NCBI GenBank assembly: GCA_022818135.1
Contig: JAFMSR010000012.1
Span: forward strand, 5,092,456-5,156,455
Source: Saxidomus purpurata
Taxonomy: Eukaryota > Mollusca > Bivalvia > Venerida > Veneridae
Reading direction: 5' to 3'
Length of the DNA: 64,000 nt
The position numbers and the translations under genes were made by a program. The notes below the pieces were generated by a model, which was not told the DNA's origin, made no database searches, and saw only the letters and a list, made by a program, of their open reading frames with translations. Positions 1 to 10,425 of the stretch are shown piece after piece (within the stretch, counting starts at the first letter, position 1; each line of letters opens with the position of its first letter).

Positions 1-1829
1 TTCGGTCCCAAAAAAATCGAGATAACGAGAGTCGACTGTATGCACATGTATATCAAGTGTAGTGTTGTCTATAAAGGAGACGTTTCCTGTTTACTTGTGT
101 GCTTTTCTGAACTAAATCTTTCATTGTGATACAAGTAGCTTGACATACTCTCTTTTTCAGAAAACGCGATCGATGCGAATCATCTTAAGCGTTATCAGCA
201 TTCGAAGATGCGCATACACTTCTTCTTGGAATCTGTATCAAAACACAGTTAACCTTTTCTCCCATGTGTGATAGCAAAGAAATTAGGTTAGCTGATATAT
301 TGAAAATCGTATCCTGAATTTGGGTTATTCATGTGTTTGTATGTAACCTTTTTTCGATACAATCAAGGCCAAACAATCATAACGTTTGATTACTGCTAAG
401 TCGTTTAAATTTGATTAATTGAAGAGAAGTATATGTAGCATTTAAGTAAAGTATTGGTCAACATTACGGTGCTGTTGTTCTGGATTAATAGTCCCAATAA
501 CTCAGACTATATTCCCTGATTCTAGTTTTAATTTAAATTGAGAGAAGCTGGACTCTCTGAGCTCTTTTGTTTGGCATTTGACAAGAAAAATATACAAAAG
601 GCTATAATTAGAAATAAGGTCAGGTCACATCATTGTTTTTGTCCCCTGGGCCTACCTTGAATGCCTTTAATTAAAATGTTTACGACTAATTTAAATTGAT
701 AGTTTTTGGAAGGTAAATTCAATCCGTTTCAATCATGTAGCTTTCAGATTTTGCCGCAATACATCAAATTTCATTCATATCAGTCAGTTCCATAATATCC
801 AAGTAAATAATTAAAAAAGTGTCTTCAGGAATCAATTACTGTAATTTAGAAATTTAGTTTTCTTTTAAACAAAGAAATCAATTATTCAATAAATACCAAT
901 ATTTGTTCACTGCAGCTCAAAAGTTCACTTCTCCATTTACCGGTTTCGCAGTATGGACAACCGAAACGTGAATACTTATATAACAATGCAAATATTTACG
1001 TGTTTCTGTTATTGTCAGTATAACGTCAACATACACGTAAAAGTTTATTTCTGTTCTATCTTGATAAGATATCTAAAATATGAGCGAACACAATTGTTCC
1101 CAACAGCGAGGATAAGAATACTTAATTCAGTCGAACTCTGACCGAATATGCCAAATGAGTTCAAATCGGCAATGGCGATTTCTTAAATATAATGAAATGA
1201 CAACGCGACTGTTCCGAATAAAATATTAAGAGTCTGAACGAGCATTTTAAAATCTTGCGTGAGATATATCTATTGTACTTATTCAAAGCCTTCGTTGACG
1301 GTTTTGGCTAAAAGCAAACTTATTGACCGTACCATTATTTTCTTTAATTATTGGATTGTTAATGCACTTATCTATAGCATGTGCTTAATTTAGTGACTAC
1401 TGCCATCGATCACACTACCTGAGGATTAGCCTGGTCACTAGGCCCTGAAATATCTCTTTTACTATTAAATATCTGACTGTTTTTTTCTAGAGCCAGTCTA
1501 CTATCCAGCTCCGATTTCAGGCCCAGTGTACAAAGCAGAATCATATAAAATAGACTGGAAATAGTGCATGAAAAATAGTATATAGAAAAAACATAAATTT
1601 TATCAGACTAGTGACTAGTCTACCTGAGGATGTGAAAGATCCCTTTAGTATTATATCAAACGAGGCATCAAAGACACGGTAGCTGGCTGATAAGTTAAAA
1701 AAAACGACTTCTCCGATTTTGGGGAAAGCATGTATAAGACAATGACTTTTTTCTCGGCCTAAATAAATAAATAACTTACTGAAATTGAATCTGCTGAAAT
1801 GCTATGGGCTTTTGAATAAGCATAAATAC
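1..1829. other. No recognised gene
   Basis: AT-rich sequence with only chance short frames (for example at 953-1141). A stretch near 860-930 loosely resembles 19,010-19,080, so at least part of it is probably old dispersed repeat. No splice-bounded coding exon was seen. Confidence 0.5.
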
Positions 1830-2440
1830 GACATGGATCTACTGTGACTTTCCCAGCAACGACTGCAACACCTTATGAATCGATGCTACAATTATTCACA
1901 GAAAAACAGATACTTTTACAGCCCGTTAAAGAGTAATATAGTTGTATACTATGAAAAAGATGAAGCTGGCGGACGTAAATGGAGCCTAGGCCCAAATAAC
2001 AATGAACCTGGGAAGTATACCCATCTTGGAGTCCTCTGTACCAAAAATATAGACTTCAGTGAATGAGTTTGTAATTGTTGTTCTAAACTACGCACAGCCT
2101 TCTTCAGTTTGTCAGAGTGTGGCGTTGGCGTTCACTTTACGTGACTACATCATATAACATTAAAACATATCATGAAACTGTTGTTTTGTCAAAAACATTA
2201 TACGGCAGTGATCTTCGGAACGATTTGTCACACACCCAACTTCATTCACTTGAACGGGCTCACAAACAGTGTGTAAAATTCATACAACGCATGCAAAGGT
2301 GTAGCTCTAAGTCTTCTGGGTATTTACTCTCTTGAAACTTACAGTAAATTGCAACTTTTTGGTCAACTCTTCAGACTTGATGATACTAAGTTAATAAAAC
2401 ACTTGTTTATTTGAAGACTTACCCAGTACTGAAAAAAGGA
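1830..2440 (+). pseudogene. Non-LTR retrotransposon (LINE) reverse-transcriptase 3' remnant
   Basis: Two broken frames resemble the thumb and C-terminal part of a LINE reverse transcriptase. The frame at 1875-2066 carries a Y-T-H-L-G-V block preceded by W-x-L-G, as found after the RT core. The frame at 2117-2335 carries L-Y-G-S-D-L and L-E-R-A-H-K-x-C-V-K, the usual sequence after the thumb, and a further frame past 2335 reads A-L-S-L-L-G. A shift near 2066-2117 and several stops separate them. No endonuclease or catalytic F/YxDD is left, so this is a dead 5'-truncated fragment. Family (CR1/L2/Jockey-like) is not resolved. Confidence 0.7.
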
Positions 2441-2772
2441 GTGACATACGCCATGTTATCCAACACAAACTGCTAAGAGTGACGTCCCTCTAAAACTGGT
2501 TCTCCGTCTACCAATGTGACGCAACATGGAGCCGGAACCTATACATGTAAATATAGTGTGGTGACAATTTCAAAAACTGGCGGAACAGTTTAATTTTCTT
2601 TTAATGAAGCAGTCATGGACTGTTATATTGTCATACCATTTGAACAAATTGAGCACACTGTCCACGAGTGTTGCAAAAGAAAAAATGAAATAAAAATAAA
2701 CAAAAAAGGGACATTACTCATCGCAGTTTGTGTTGGATAACATGGCGTATGTCACTCCTTTTCTTTTTTCAG
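2429..2772. repeat. Inverted-repeat element with 45-50 bp arms
   Basis: The arm at 2429-2473 is repeated in reverse complement at 2723-2772 with a few extra bases. Both contain GGAGTGACATACGCCATG or its complement. The spacer is about 250 bp of AT-rich DNA without an open frame. It abuts the LINE remnant. It could be a small non-autonomous transposon or a fold-back relic. No clear target duplication was found. Confidence 0.6.
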
Positions 2773-4367
2773 TCTACCGGATATGAAAGTTAAGATCCGG
2801 GGAAAATAAGATCATATTTTGTAAGCTTGGTTCTTAGATAAATGTAAAAAGTCAAAACAAAGCCGGAAAAAGCATAAACCCGACATCGAGTCCCTATGTT
2901 TTAAAATAGCTTTAAGGCACCTACATCTAATGTGCAAATCATTAACATATAATATGTCTCAAACTCAAAAATTGTGTCTGCCTGCGTGCCGTGTTCTGAG
3001 CGCATTAATTTGACACAGGATCGTCTCTTATTGTAACAGGTCAGGATTAGCCAGAGTGGGTAGTAAAACTACTGAAATAAGCACTGTCTACAACAACAAC
3101 CCTAACAACAAGAACCTTACATTCTTTTTCGGAATATAAGCGACAAACTTGTCACAACGTCCAACAAATTTACTAATGTTAGTATTTTGCAGGATACGTT
3201 ACCAAGAAAATACTATACAGAACCATTTTCAGTTACAAATGGAACTTTACAGAAATACTACAGTAAAATATTGAATAAAAGCAAACTTACCCTGATATCT
3301 GGTTTTGTAGAAGCTTGAAAGACAAAGGAAGCTAATAATTTCTTCTACTATGCATGGAATAATGTTTCATTTCTGATGCATTCTGCCAAACGTTCTATCA
3401 TAAATGCTGCCCAAAACTGATGTGTACCTGTGTAATGGGCATAAGTCGACCCAACAATAACACACCTATTGGTCAGTATTTTACAGGTAAAACTTAACCA
3501 GGTGTGAAATTAATGAATAGCTGAATTGACACACTAATCTACAACCTTGATTTAAATGAGTTAAGATTTAAACTGTACATTATATCTTTATTTCAAATTA
3601 TTAAAACAAAATAAAAAGTAAAAGCTCCTGATGTTGCGACATTTATTGCGATGACCAATTAAGTCTGCGTAAATCATCTCCGAAATTAAAAAAAATAGAC
3701 GTATTTAAAACATGTCTTAAAACACTGCTTTGTATTTACATTAATTGACCAACATTTAGTCGAATCTTGAAAACTTTTATAATAAATATTGTTCAAAACT
3801 AGTGCATAAAATTTCGACTGATAGGACATTTTGTCATGTTTCTACACATTCATATACGAAAGTGAAATGCAATAGAATGAAGGCATACGTATAAAGGGAG
3901 AAAACCGGGCTAGTATTCCGAGGTAAAGTTACAAAAGTTAGTCACACTGTTTTCTTTAAGTCTACAGATATGTATATGTCACTGTCATATGAAATGTATA
4001 AATAATTCAAAATAATGATAAGATTGTCAAAAGAGATTTAACAATAGCGCAAAATTTATACTTATTGGACAGAGATCGTCGGAGTTTCAATAAGAAGTGC
4101 AGTTTAAGAATTCATGAATGTAACGTGCCTCTTCATAGCTGTCAAATTCATTACCACTTATTAAATTCTATAAAGTTAGAAAACTACAGATACACATCGG
4201 TGACAGGCGGACATATAGAAATTATTCATAACAAAAACTATCTTTAAAAAAGACGGTTGGCGCGATTCTTAGTATATGAAAGAGATGGGTAGCTAGATTT
4301 CATAGGAAACGTTCCTGTCAAGTTTTATCTCTATGCAGGACGAGGGCGCGAAATGTCACAGGGTAAG
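2773..4367. other. No recognised gene
   Basis: AT-rich sequence with no frame of convincing composition, no domain and no long inverted repeat. Nothing supportable was seen. Confidence 0.45.
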
Positions 4368-4379
4368 AAAAATGTGCAT

Positions 4380-4447
4380 CCTGACCGGGACGCGAACCCG
4401 GGACCCATTCGCTTATAGGGCGAAGTTCCCGACTGAGCTATCCGGTC
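4380..4447 (-). repeat. tRNA-like SINE head
   Basis: The minus strand shows an A box TAGCTCAGTCGG (4429-4440) and a B box GGTTCGCGTCC (4388-4398). An anticodon-type stem TTCGC/GCGAA closes a 7-base loop, and the T-arm stem is CCGGG/CCCGG. The D arm lacks its closing half, base 33 is C instead of T, and the acceptor stem does not close. It is therefore a pol III-type SINE head or tRNA pseudogene rather than a working tRNA. Confidence 0.7.
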
Positions 4448-4455
4448 GCTTACAC

Positions 4456-6660
4456 ATTTTCTCCCCAATTGCGATTAATTCCGTACCGTGACATGTGCAT
4501 CAGGAAAGTAAACCTAATCTTTATTTATCATCAAATAGTGACCGTTATTAGTATAATTAATCTAGGTCACTACATAATTATGGTGTTGATAGATATCATC
4601 TATTTACGTACTAAAATTATGAAACCATTCATGAAGACAAAAAGGAAATACATGTATACTGACTGACGCTAGATAAATTCGTAATAATTTCTTAAACTTT
4701 TTTTTCAAATTGTGCTAATTCTTAAAGAAAATGTGAAAATGAAAATCTAAACACTAAACACAATTACTAGAAAGAAACCACAAATTAGCAAATTTAAACA
4801 ATAAACGTTATAAACTATGTCATGTTACAATGTAGGTAGGCTTTCAAGCAAAATGTTGTTTATATTTAAATTTAAGCACTGATAATTACGATATACATAG
4901 CCCTCTCAAACTGGTAATTAACAAAATAAATGCTTAAATGAAACCCCCCCCCCAAAAAAAAGACAATTTTATATGTGGCTTTTCGAATTGGCAATTAGAA
5001 ATGAAAAGAAACTGTACAAAATGGTTTGATTGTCAGTTTTTTTACTAAGGCAGTCAAAATTAATTTTCACTTTATCAATTTTTATTATCATTGTAAATAC
5101 AAATGTGTTAGTTTTAACTTTGGTAATACTCATTATGGCGCTATATTTTTTGTCTTTATCAATAATGTGATTATATATTTTGAAGGAAACATCGCCGTTT
5201 AATCCAAAATAATGCCTTCAAAGTCAAGTTGACTTAAATAAATGTGCTCCAAACAACCATCTGAAATACTGCATAAAAGTGAAACATACACAGGGAATTA
5301 TATGAAATGTAGGCAAGACATGGCAGATGCCCATTGGAAAATGCTCGACTTTGACGCAATACGTCGCACATTATCTGGGCTAACATTACGGCATGATAAT
5401 CGAAAAAAACGATAGCTTCCGATGACATATAACAAAAAATTAATAACGCTATAATCAAACAAAATATTATTTTAACATACCGATATGTCCAATATTAAGC
5501 ACAGGACGAAGATGCATTAAAACGTTCTGCCGCTATGGTATTCTTTATATTTTGTATTTTTTATCGCACGATTCCGGCTTTCAATGGCTACTTCACCAAG
5601 ACCGAGATATTGAACTGCTGTTACATACATTGACCAGCTTACAAGAAACCCACAACACAGCACTCACCGAAAGACAGACTTACATGTGCAAAAGAACTTT
5701 GAAGATCATTCAAACTTTCAGAAAGGCGTTTGACAAGGTACACACTTCAGCTTACATATTAACTGTATTTCATCTATCATTAAGCAGCTATTGCTGTTGA
5801 ACAGGTCACGGTCGAACAGGGCGAACGATTAACCTAGTCGTAAATGGTATATCAGAAGGTAATGAACAATTTAGAAAAAACATTCCATCTATGAAAGTGT
5901 AATTCTATGTTGGTACCTCATGGACTTGCAGACTAAGAAGCAAAACAACCAGTGCTTCAAATGTGTCCTAAAAAATTGAAATCTGTTACAGTCGATTACT
6001 TCTCCCGTCATATAGAAAGTGACGAAACCTATGCTCATATGTTTAGGCTACAGAGAAAGCAGAAGAGTAAGTGCGCAAACGATCAGGTACAAAAAAGTTT
6101 TGTATGATAAATCCACTAGAGCTCTATTTAAATGAATTTGATTGTTATTTGATCAGCTACAAACTTTGTAACAGAAGATAGCATGATAATGTGTCCGGGT
6201 ATACGTATACAGGCAAGTCCCATGCTGGGTGCAAATGACACATGTTGAGTAAATATGCTACCTTTTGATTACAGGGTAATGACTCAATTGACTGAGCGCC
6301 CCTGTTGTCAAGATATCTTAATGACTTCATGATAGTAATGGATAACATTACTTATACTTTTCAAGAGAAATATAAAAAAAAGGGAAATTTTCTTCGCAAG
6401 GATAACTCATTTCGACCAAGCAGATCCTCACCATTAAAATGTCATGTATGGTTAATTGTGATAAAATGATTTTGATTCGATCCTTTTCCATCTACCTTGA
6501 ACAAAATGCAGTAGTAATGTAACATCAATATACCACAATAAAGTAATGAATCTCAGCTTCCTATAATGTTGAAACTCGATGTTTACACATCTTTTAGGAG
6601 ATGCCAATCGACCTTGAATTGAAACCCTACGAACTGTCTACTTATAACTTAGTCTTCCTG
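4456..6660. other. No recognised gene; one exon-like frame
   Basis: Mostly AT-rich unassigned DNA with a C10-A8 homopolymer run near 4945. The only frame with protein-like composition is described separately at 5552-5736. Confidence 0.45.
5552..5736 (+). other. Exon-like open frame, not recognised
   Basis: This frame has a protein-like, helix-forming composition (many L, E, Q, R, T) and ends at a plausible splice donor, GACAAG followed by GTACAC. There is no convincing acceptor: the pyrimidine-rich stretch before it contains no AG, and no ATG precedes the good part. No domain was recognised and no partner exon was found nearby. It could be an orphan exon, a gene relic or chance. Confidence 0.2.
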
Positions 6661-6680
6661 GAATACAGATGATAAGGCCT

Positions 6681-6881
6681 AAAAAAATGTTTGTTTCAGG
6701 TTTCATGTCCCAAAAAAAGGGTAGGTAGGTAGGGAAATTTTTATTTTTTTTATTCTCAAACTTACCTAATTCAACATAAATTTGAATATATTTATGCTTA
6801 AAAATTATAAAACGCAAAAAAGTTCTAGGGTCGGGGCAAAAAAATAGGGTAGGTCAGGAAACCTGAAACAAACATTTTTTT
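6681..6881. mobile_element. Small hairpin-ended repeat (MITE-like)
   Basis: A 23-bp arm at 6681-6703 (containing ATGTTTGTTTCAGG) is matched exactly in reverse complement at 6859-6881. The interior holds GGGTAGGTAGG runs and A tracts and no open frame. This looks like a non-autonomous repeat of a kind common in bivalves (inference). Superfamily unknown. Confidence 0.6.
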
Positions 6882-9600
6882 ATGCTTATGCCTAAGTGAT
6901 GTTTTGTTAAATCGTTCATCATTGTTACCGTTTTATTGCTTCTTATTCATACTTGTTTAACTTACAGAAAGCCCAAACTAATACTAAACAAGACGAATTT
7001 TGATGCAAGGCATCAAAGACGCCGCGCATGTTTTTGAAGCATGGCTGGGAGATGGGCACTGGGGCAGGTTTCTATATAAAATGTGCGCGGTAAACATCAG
7101 CGAACTCTTTTTTACTACATAAAATGATCATTACCCCTGTCACGGACCTATATACACATTATGTTAATTATGTTATATGTTTTTATTCATCCTTGTAATG
7201 ATATATGCAAATAAAAAGATTTTAAATGATTTTCTAGTTTCTGTTTTTTATTTTCATTCACTCATGGGAATTTTCGTAACTGGAAATGCAGATAAGTTGT
7301 TTAACTGTCAAAGAACTTGAACAAAAAATAACGCTAAAATTTATCGAACTATTTAAGTACAAAAAAAGAAAAGTAATACTTTTTTCTAATAAAGATCGGA
7401 CCTATACACATGTGTATATGCTTTTTAATACCGTCAAAGGGAGGTAATCGTTACAACATAAAGTACACACTAAGTTACATCGAACTAAATCGCTTAAATC
7501 TAACGTATCATTCTAAAATTACACATATTCAACAAATACATTAATTTTTATCATTTAGAATAAAAAGTGTATTTAACATAAAAACTATATTGAATTAAGA
7601 CTTGTTTCCGGTAATCTCATTTGTTTTTGGTTGTTTCCGGTAAAAAGTTGTTTTCGGAAATCAGTAATACCGGTCCGTGCCTCTGTGTATTTAGCTGTCC
7701 AGTATACTGTCCTTTTTGTTTATGAAACTGATTTATAAAAATAAAGTTTTTATTAGTAATTAGCATAATACTAAACCCTTATGTAACTTCCATATTGTTT
7801 GTCTATTGTGATAATTAAATACCTCTTTTCTCACAACATTAATTATTTTCGGATGCTAATTTTACACTGGCTATTTTTAGATACCAAGGAACTGGTACAC
7901 ACAATATTTATAACCATGGCTCCTCCCACAATTTCACTGACTACAGGAAGCAGAGGCAAAAACCTGTGCACATATAATTTACACCGGGTCTAAATATTGT
8001 GGAAAAGAACTATCTGTAAAACAGATATACCTGCCCCTCCCTCCCTGTAGCTAGTAATGTGGATTTTTCTTTCTTTCTATTCCCGAAGCATATATACACT
8101 CCAGCAATATGGCGGAAAGAGACGAAATCCACATGATTAATTATGCTGTGACGTATACATTTTACAGAACTTCCATTGGCTGATTATTGTTTTTGTTTAC
8201 AAATGATGGAATGGAATTCCGTTAGGGCCCTACGTATTGCATAGTTGGGTGAACGGTTTTTCTTTACAGTTTCAATATTATAGTCTAATATGTAGTAATT
8301 AAAATGGGTTTTCATTGATTTTTCACGTAGGCGCCATGTATTCTATTATCTGAGTGTCTTAAGATAGCAAAACATCTTCCGAATCTTTTTTTTCTGAGCT
8401 TTGATGAATCGGATCGTAAGGTCCGTAAACAAAGCTATAAAAAAACCCGTGGTCTACGAGTTTGTGGAAAAGTTATTAAATACTCATTAAATGTGTCCAA
8501 AGTTTTGTAATAAGGGAAGGAGACATGTGTATTTTGTATTGTTATGTTTTTTTTAATGACTTAATACAATTTAATGATTCATAAAAGTCATTTTTCATAC
8601 ATAGAACATAGTTTAGATTTACAATAATAATATTGGCTGCTCCCTATTCGATTATGCAACCCCATGGTACAAATTTGAAACCTATTCAATACTGACGCCG
8701 CCGTTCAACGGCGGCGTCAATAATAATGTGAATTTGCAAAGTTACCATTGCTTTAAGTTATAATTTTGTCAGCTGATTGTTTTCATCTTTTACTTGACTG
8801 TTCCGTTTAAAAAACTGGCGCTTTTGCGGGGCGTTGTTAAAAGAAAACATGGTTTAAAACTCATCAGAACCTTCAACGAGCTTAAAAGAAATCTTACAAA
8901 CCGCATTAGGAATTACTGTTTTCTCTATCTTTGCAACCAATGGTATAAATTTAGGAGCTTTTATAAAATCTTTGGCCGGCGACATATTTATGTTAATTAA
9001 CTGGTTTGTTAGGATAGCAGAACTGTTAACGAAAACGTTCAGAAAAATGTATCAGTTATCTCCCTTTGACTGGTTGTTGAAATAGTACTTTTTTAACATT
9101 AAAAACCATCAACTAGGAGTTTGAAACTGACCATAACAGATAAAGTTATTAGAAGAAAACTTTTAAAAGAATGAAAAACCAACAACCATGATGGTATTAT
9201 TTTATTATATTTCCCACCCATCGTTGTTTCAAAGTTAAAATCGTCGAAGCAATTTTTGTTTCGAAACACTGTTTTTTTAAAAAATGTCATGATTTTCTTG
9301 TTTCTAGAAAATAACAGCTTGCTTACGGCATCCTTCCGTCCCTAAAAAATCTACACGCTCAGCGATATTTGCTTTTCTAATACAATTACAGATTTTCTAT
9401 ATGCGGCACGTGTTTCACAACTACTGTGAATGATAATTTAAATTACCTGCACGTCATAAAACAACCTAACCCATGTATCTCTATACTTAATATTAATATA
9501 CCCTTTAGACTAAAACTTGAAGACACCCCTAAAAAAGCGAAAGTGAAATTCAAAGCCGTAATTTATGATCTCATAATTTATCCTAGTACGCATATTAATG
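6882..9600. other. No recognised gene
   Basis: AT-rich DNA. A 68-codon frame at 8794-9000 and others show no domain and no splice context. Apart from the GC-rich hairpin at 8693-8719, nothing supportable was seen. Confidence 0.45.
8693..8719. repeat. Perfect GC-rich hairpin
   Basis: Arms TGACGCCGCCGTT and AACGGCGGCGTCA flank a single C. This is a striking GC-rich palindrome in AT-rich surroundings with no adjacent gene. Role unknown. Confidence 0.7.
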
Positions 9601-9795
9601 CTTTAGCTTCAATAAATAGAGCTTTTGGATATAACGAACTCCTTGGGACCATTTAAAATTATTCCTTATATCCGGAGTTTGTTGTATCATTTTCATATAA
9701 AAGAAAGAAAGAAAAAAAACTCGAGCAGATAAAATTTGTTCCTTATATCCGGATTTTCGCTATATCCGGAGTCGTTATATACGGAGTATACTGTA
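9601..9795 (-). mobile_element. pogo/Tigger-like terminal remnant
   Basis: The minus strand begins CAGTATACTCCGTATATAAC next to a TA dinucleotide (9794-9795). Repeated TCCGGATATA and ATATAACGAACTCC motifs follow. CAGT ends, a TA target and repeated CCGGATATAACGA phrases are typical of Tigger/pogo termini (family knowledge). The other end and a transposase were not found, so this is a single end or a MITE. Confidence 0.45.
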
Positions 9796-9830
9796 TTGTG
9801 AAACCACTTATGACTACAAATGTTTATTTT

Positions 9831-10013
9831 ATGTTTTCCAGTGAATTATAGAGTTTTCTCAGTGAAATAAAAGTGATAATCCACAGTTTTGAAACAGTGG
9901 ATTACCATTTTTATTTTTCACTGTTTTGCAATCTTTAACCCGGATTTACGTCAAAAAGGATACCGAGCGTAATTAATGCTGGAAACCATGCGACGATGAC
10001 GTCGTTTAAATGA
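9831..10013 (+). repeat. Hairpin repeat, copy 1 (nearly identical to 59,612-59,795)
   Basis: About 183 bp match 59,612-59,795 almost base for base. It contains a hairpin whose arms AGTGATAATCCAC and GTGGATTACCATT flank AGTTTTGAAACA, and ends in CGACGATGACGTCGTT. No coding frame. The high identity at 50 kb distance suggests a recently active short repeat family. Confidence 0.8.
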
Positions 10014-10299
10014 TTCAACAAAGGAACATTAATTGTGTTCCCTCCCCTTATACGCATGTCTGTGTAAAACGCGCGATGTATGTGCAATTTGATGAAATTT
10101 ATTCTTTAATACAATATTTATTATTTTTCAACCATAAAAGAAGCAGCCAGAGTAAATCGTAAATGGCGTCCCAATGGTATTTAAGGAATGCGCCTGTAGT
10201 GCATAAAGCAGTTAGGGAAACAAAACAAAACACATTCGCTAAAAGACACCACAAGCATCAACTCTGCATGGTGTATGTTATTTAGATTTAAACTTATTT
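10014..10299. other. No recognised gene
   Basis: Unassigned AT-rich DNA between the hairpin repeat and a SINE. Confidence 0.4.
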
Positions 10300-10425
10300 G
10301 GAAGAGAGTGAGAGGCAATGTGGAAATATATGTGTCTTGCCTTAGGACATTATTGCCATGGCACTGATCGGGATCTAACCCGGGTGACGAACACGCTACC
10401 ACTGCCTCGCGGTGGCTCCACATAT
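10300..10425 (-). repeat. tRNA-derived SINE fragment
   Basis: The minus strand carries GCAGTGGTAGCGTG (A-box-like), then GGGTTAGATCCC (B-box-like), then a body related to the CCTTGGGCAAGACAC phrase of many invertebrate SINEs and a GAGAGAGTG-like tail on the plus side. The body is shared with the SINE at 27,285-27,436. Confidence 0.65.

Noticed and set aside
4380..4447. A working tRNA gene (minus strand, UAU-like anticodon)
   Set aside because: A and B boxes are good, but the D arm lacks its partner half, base 33 is C and the acceptor stem does not pair.
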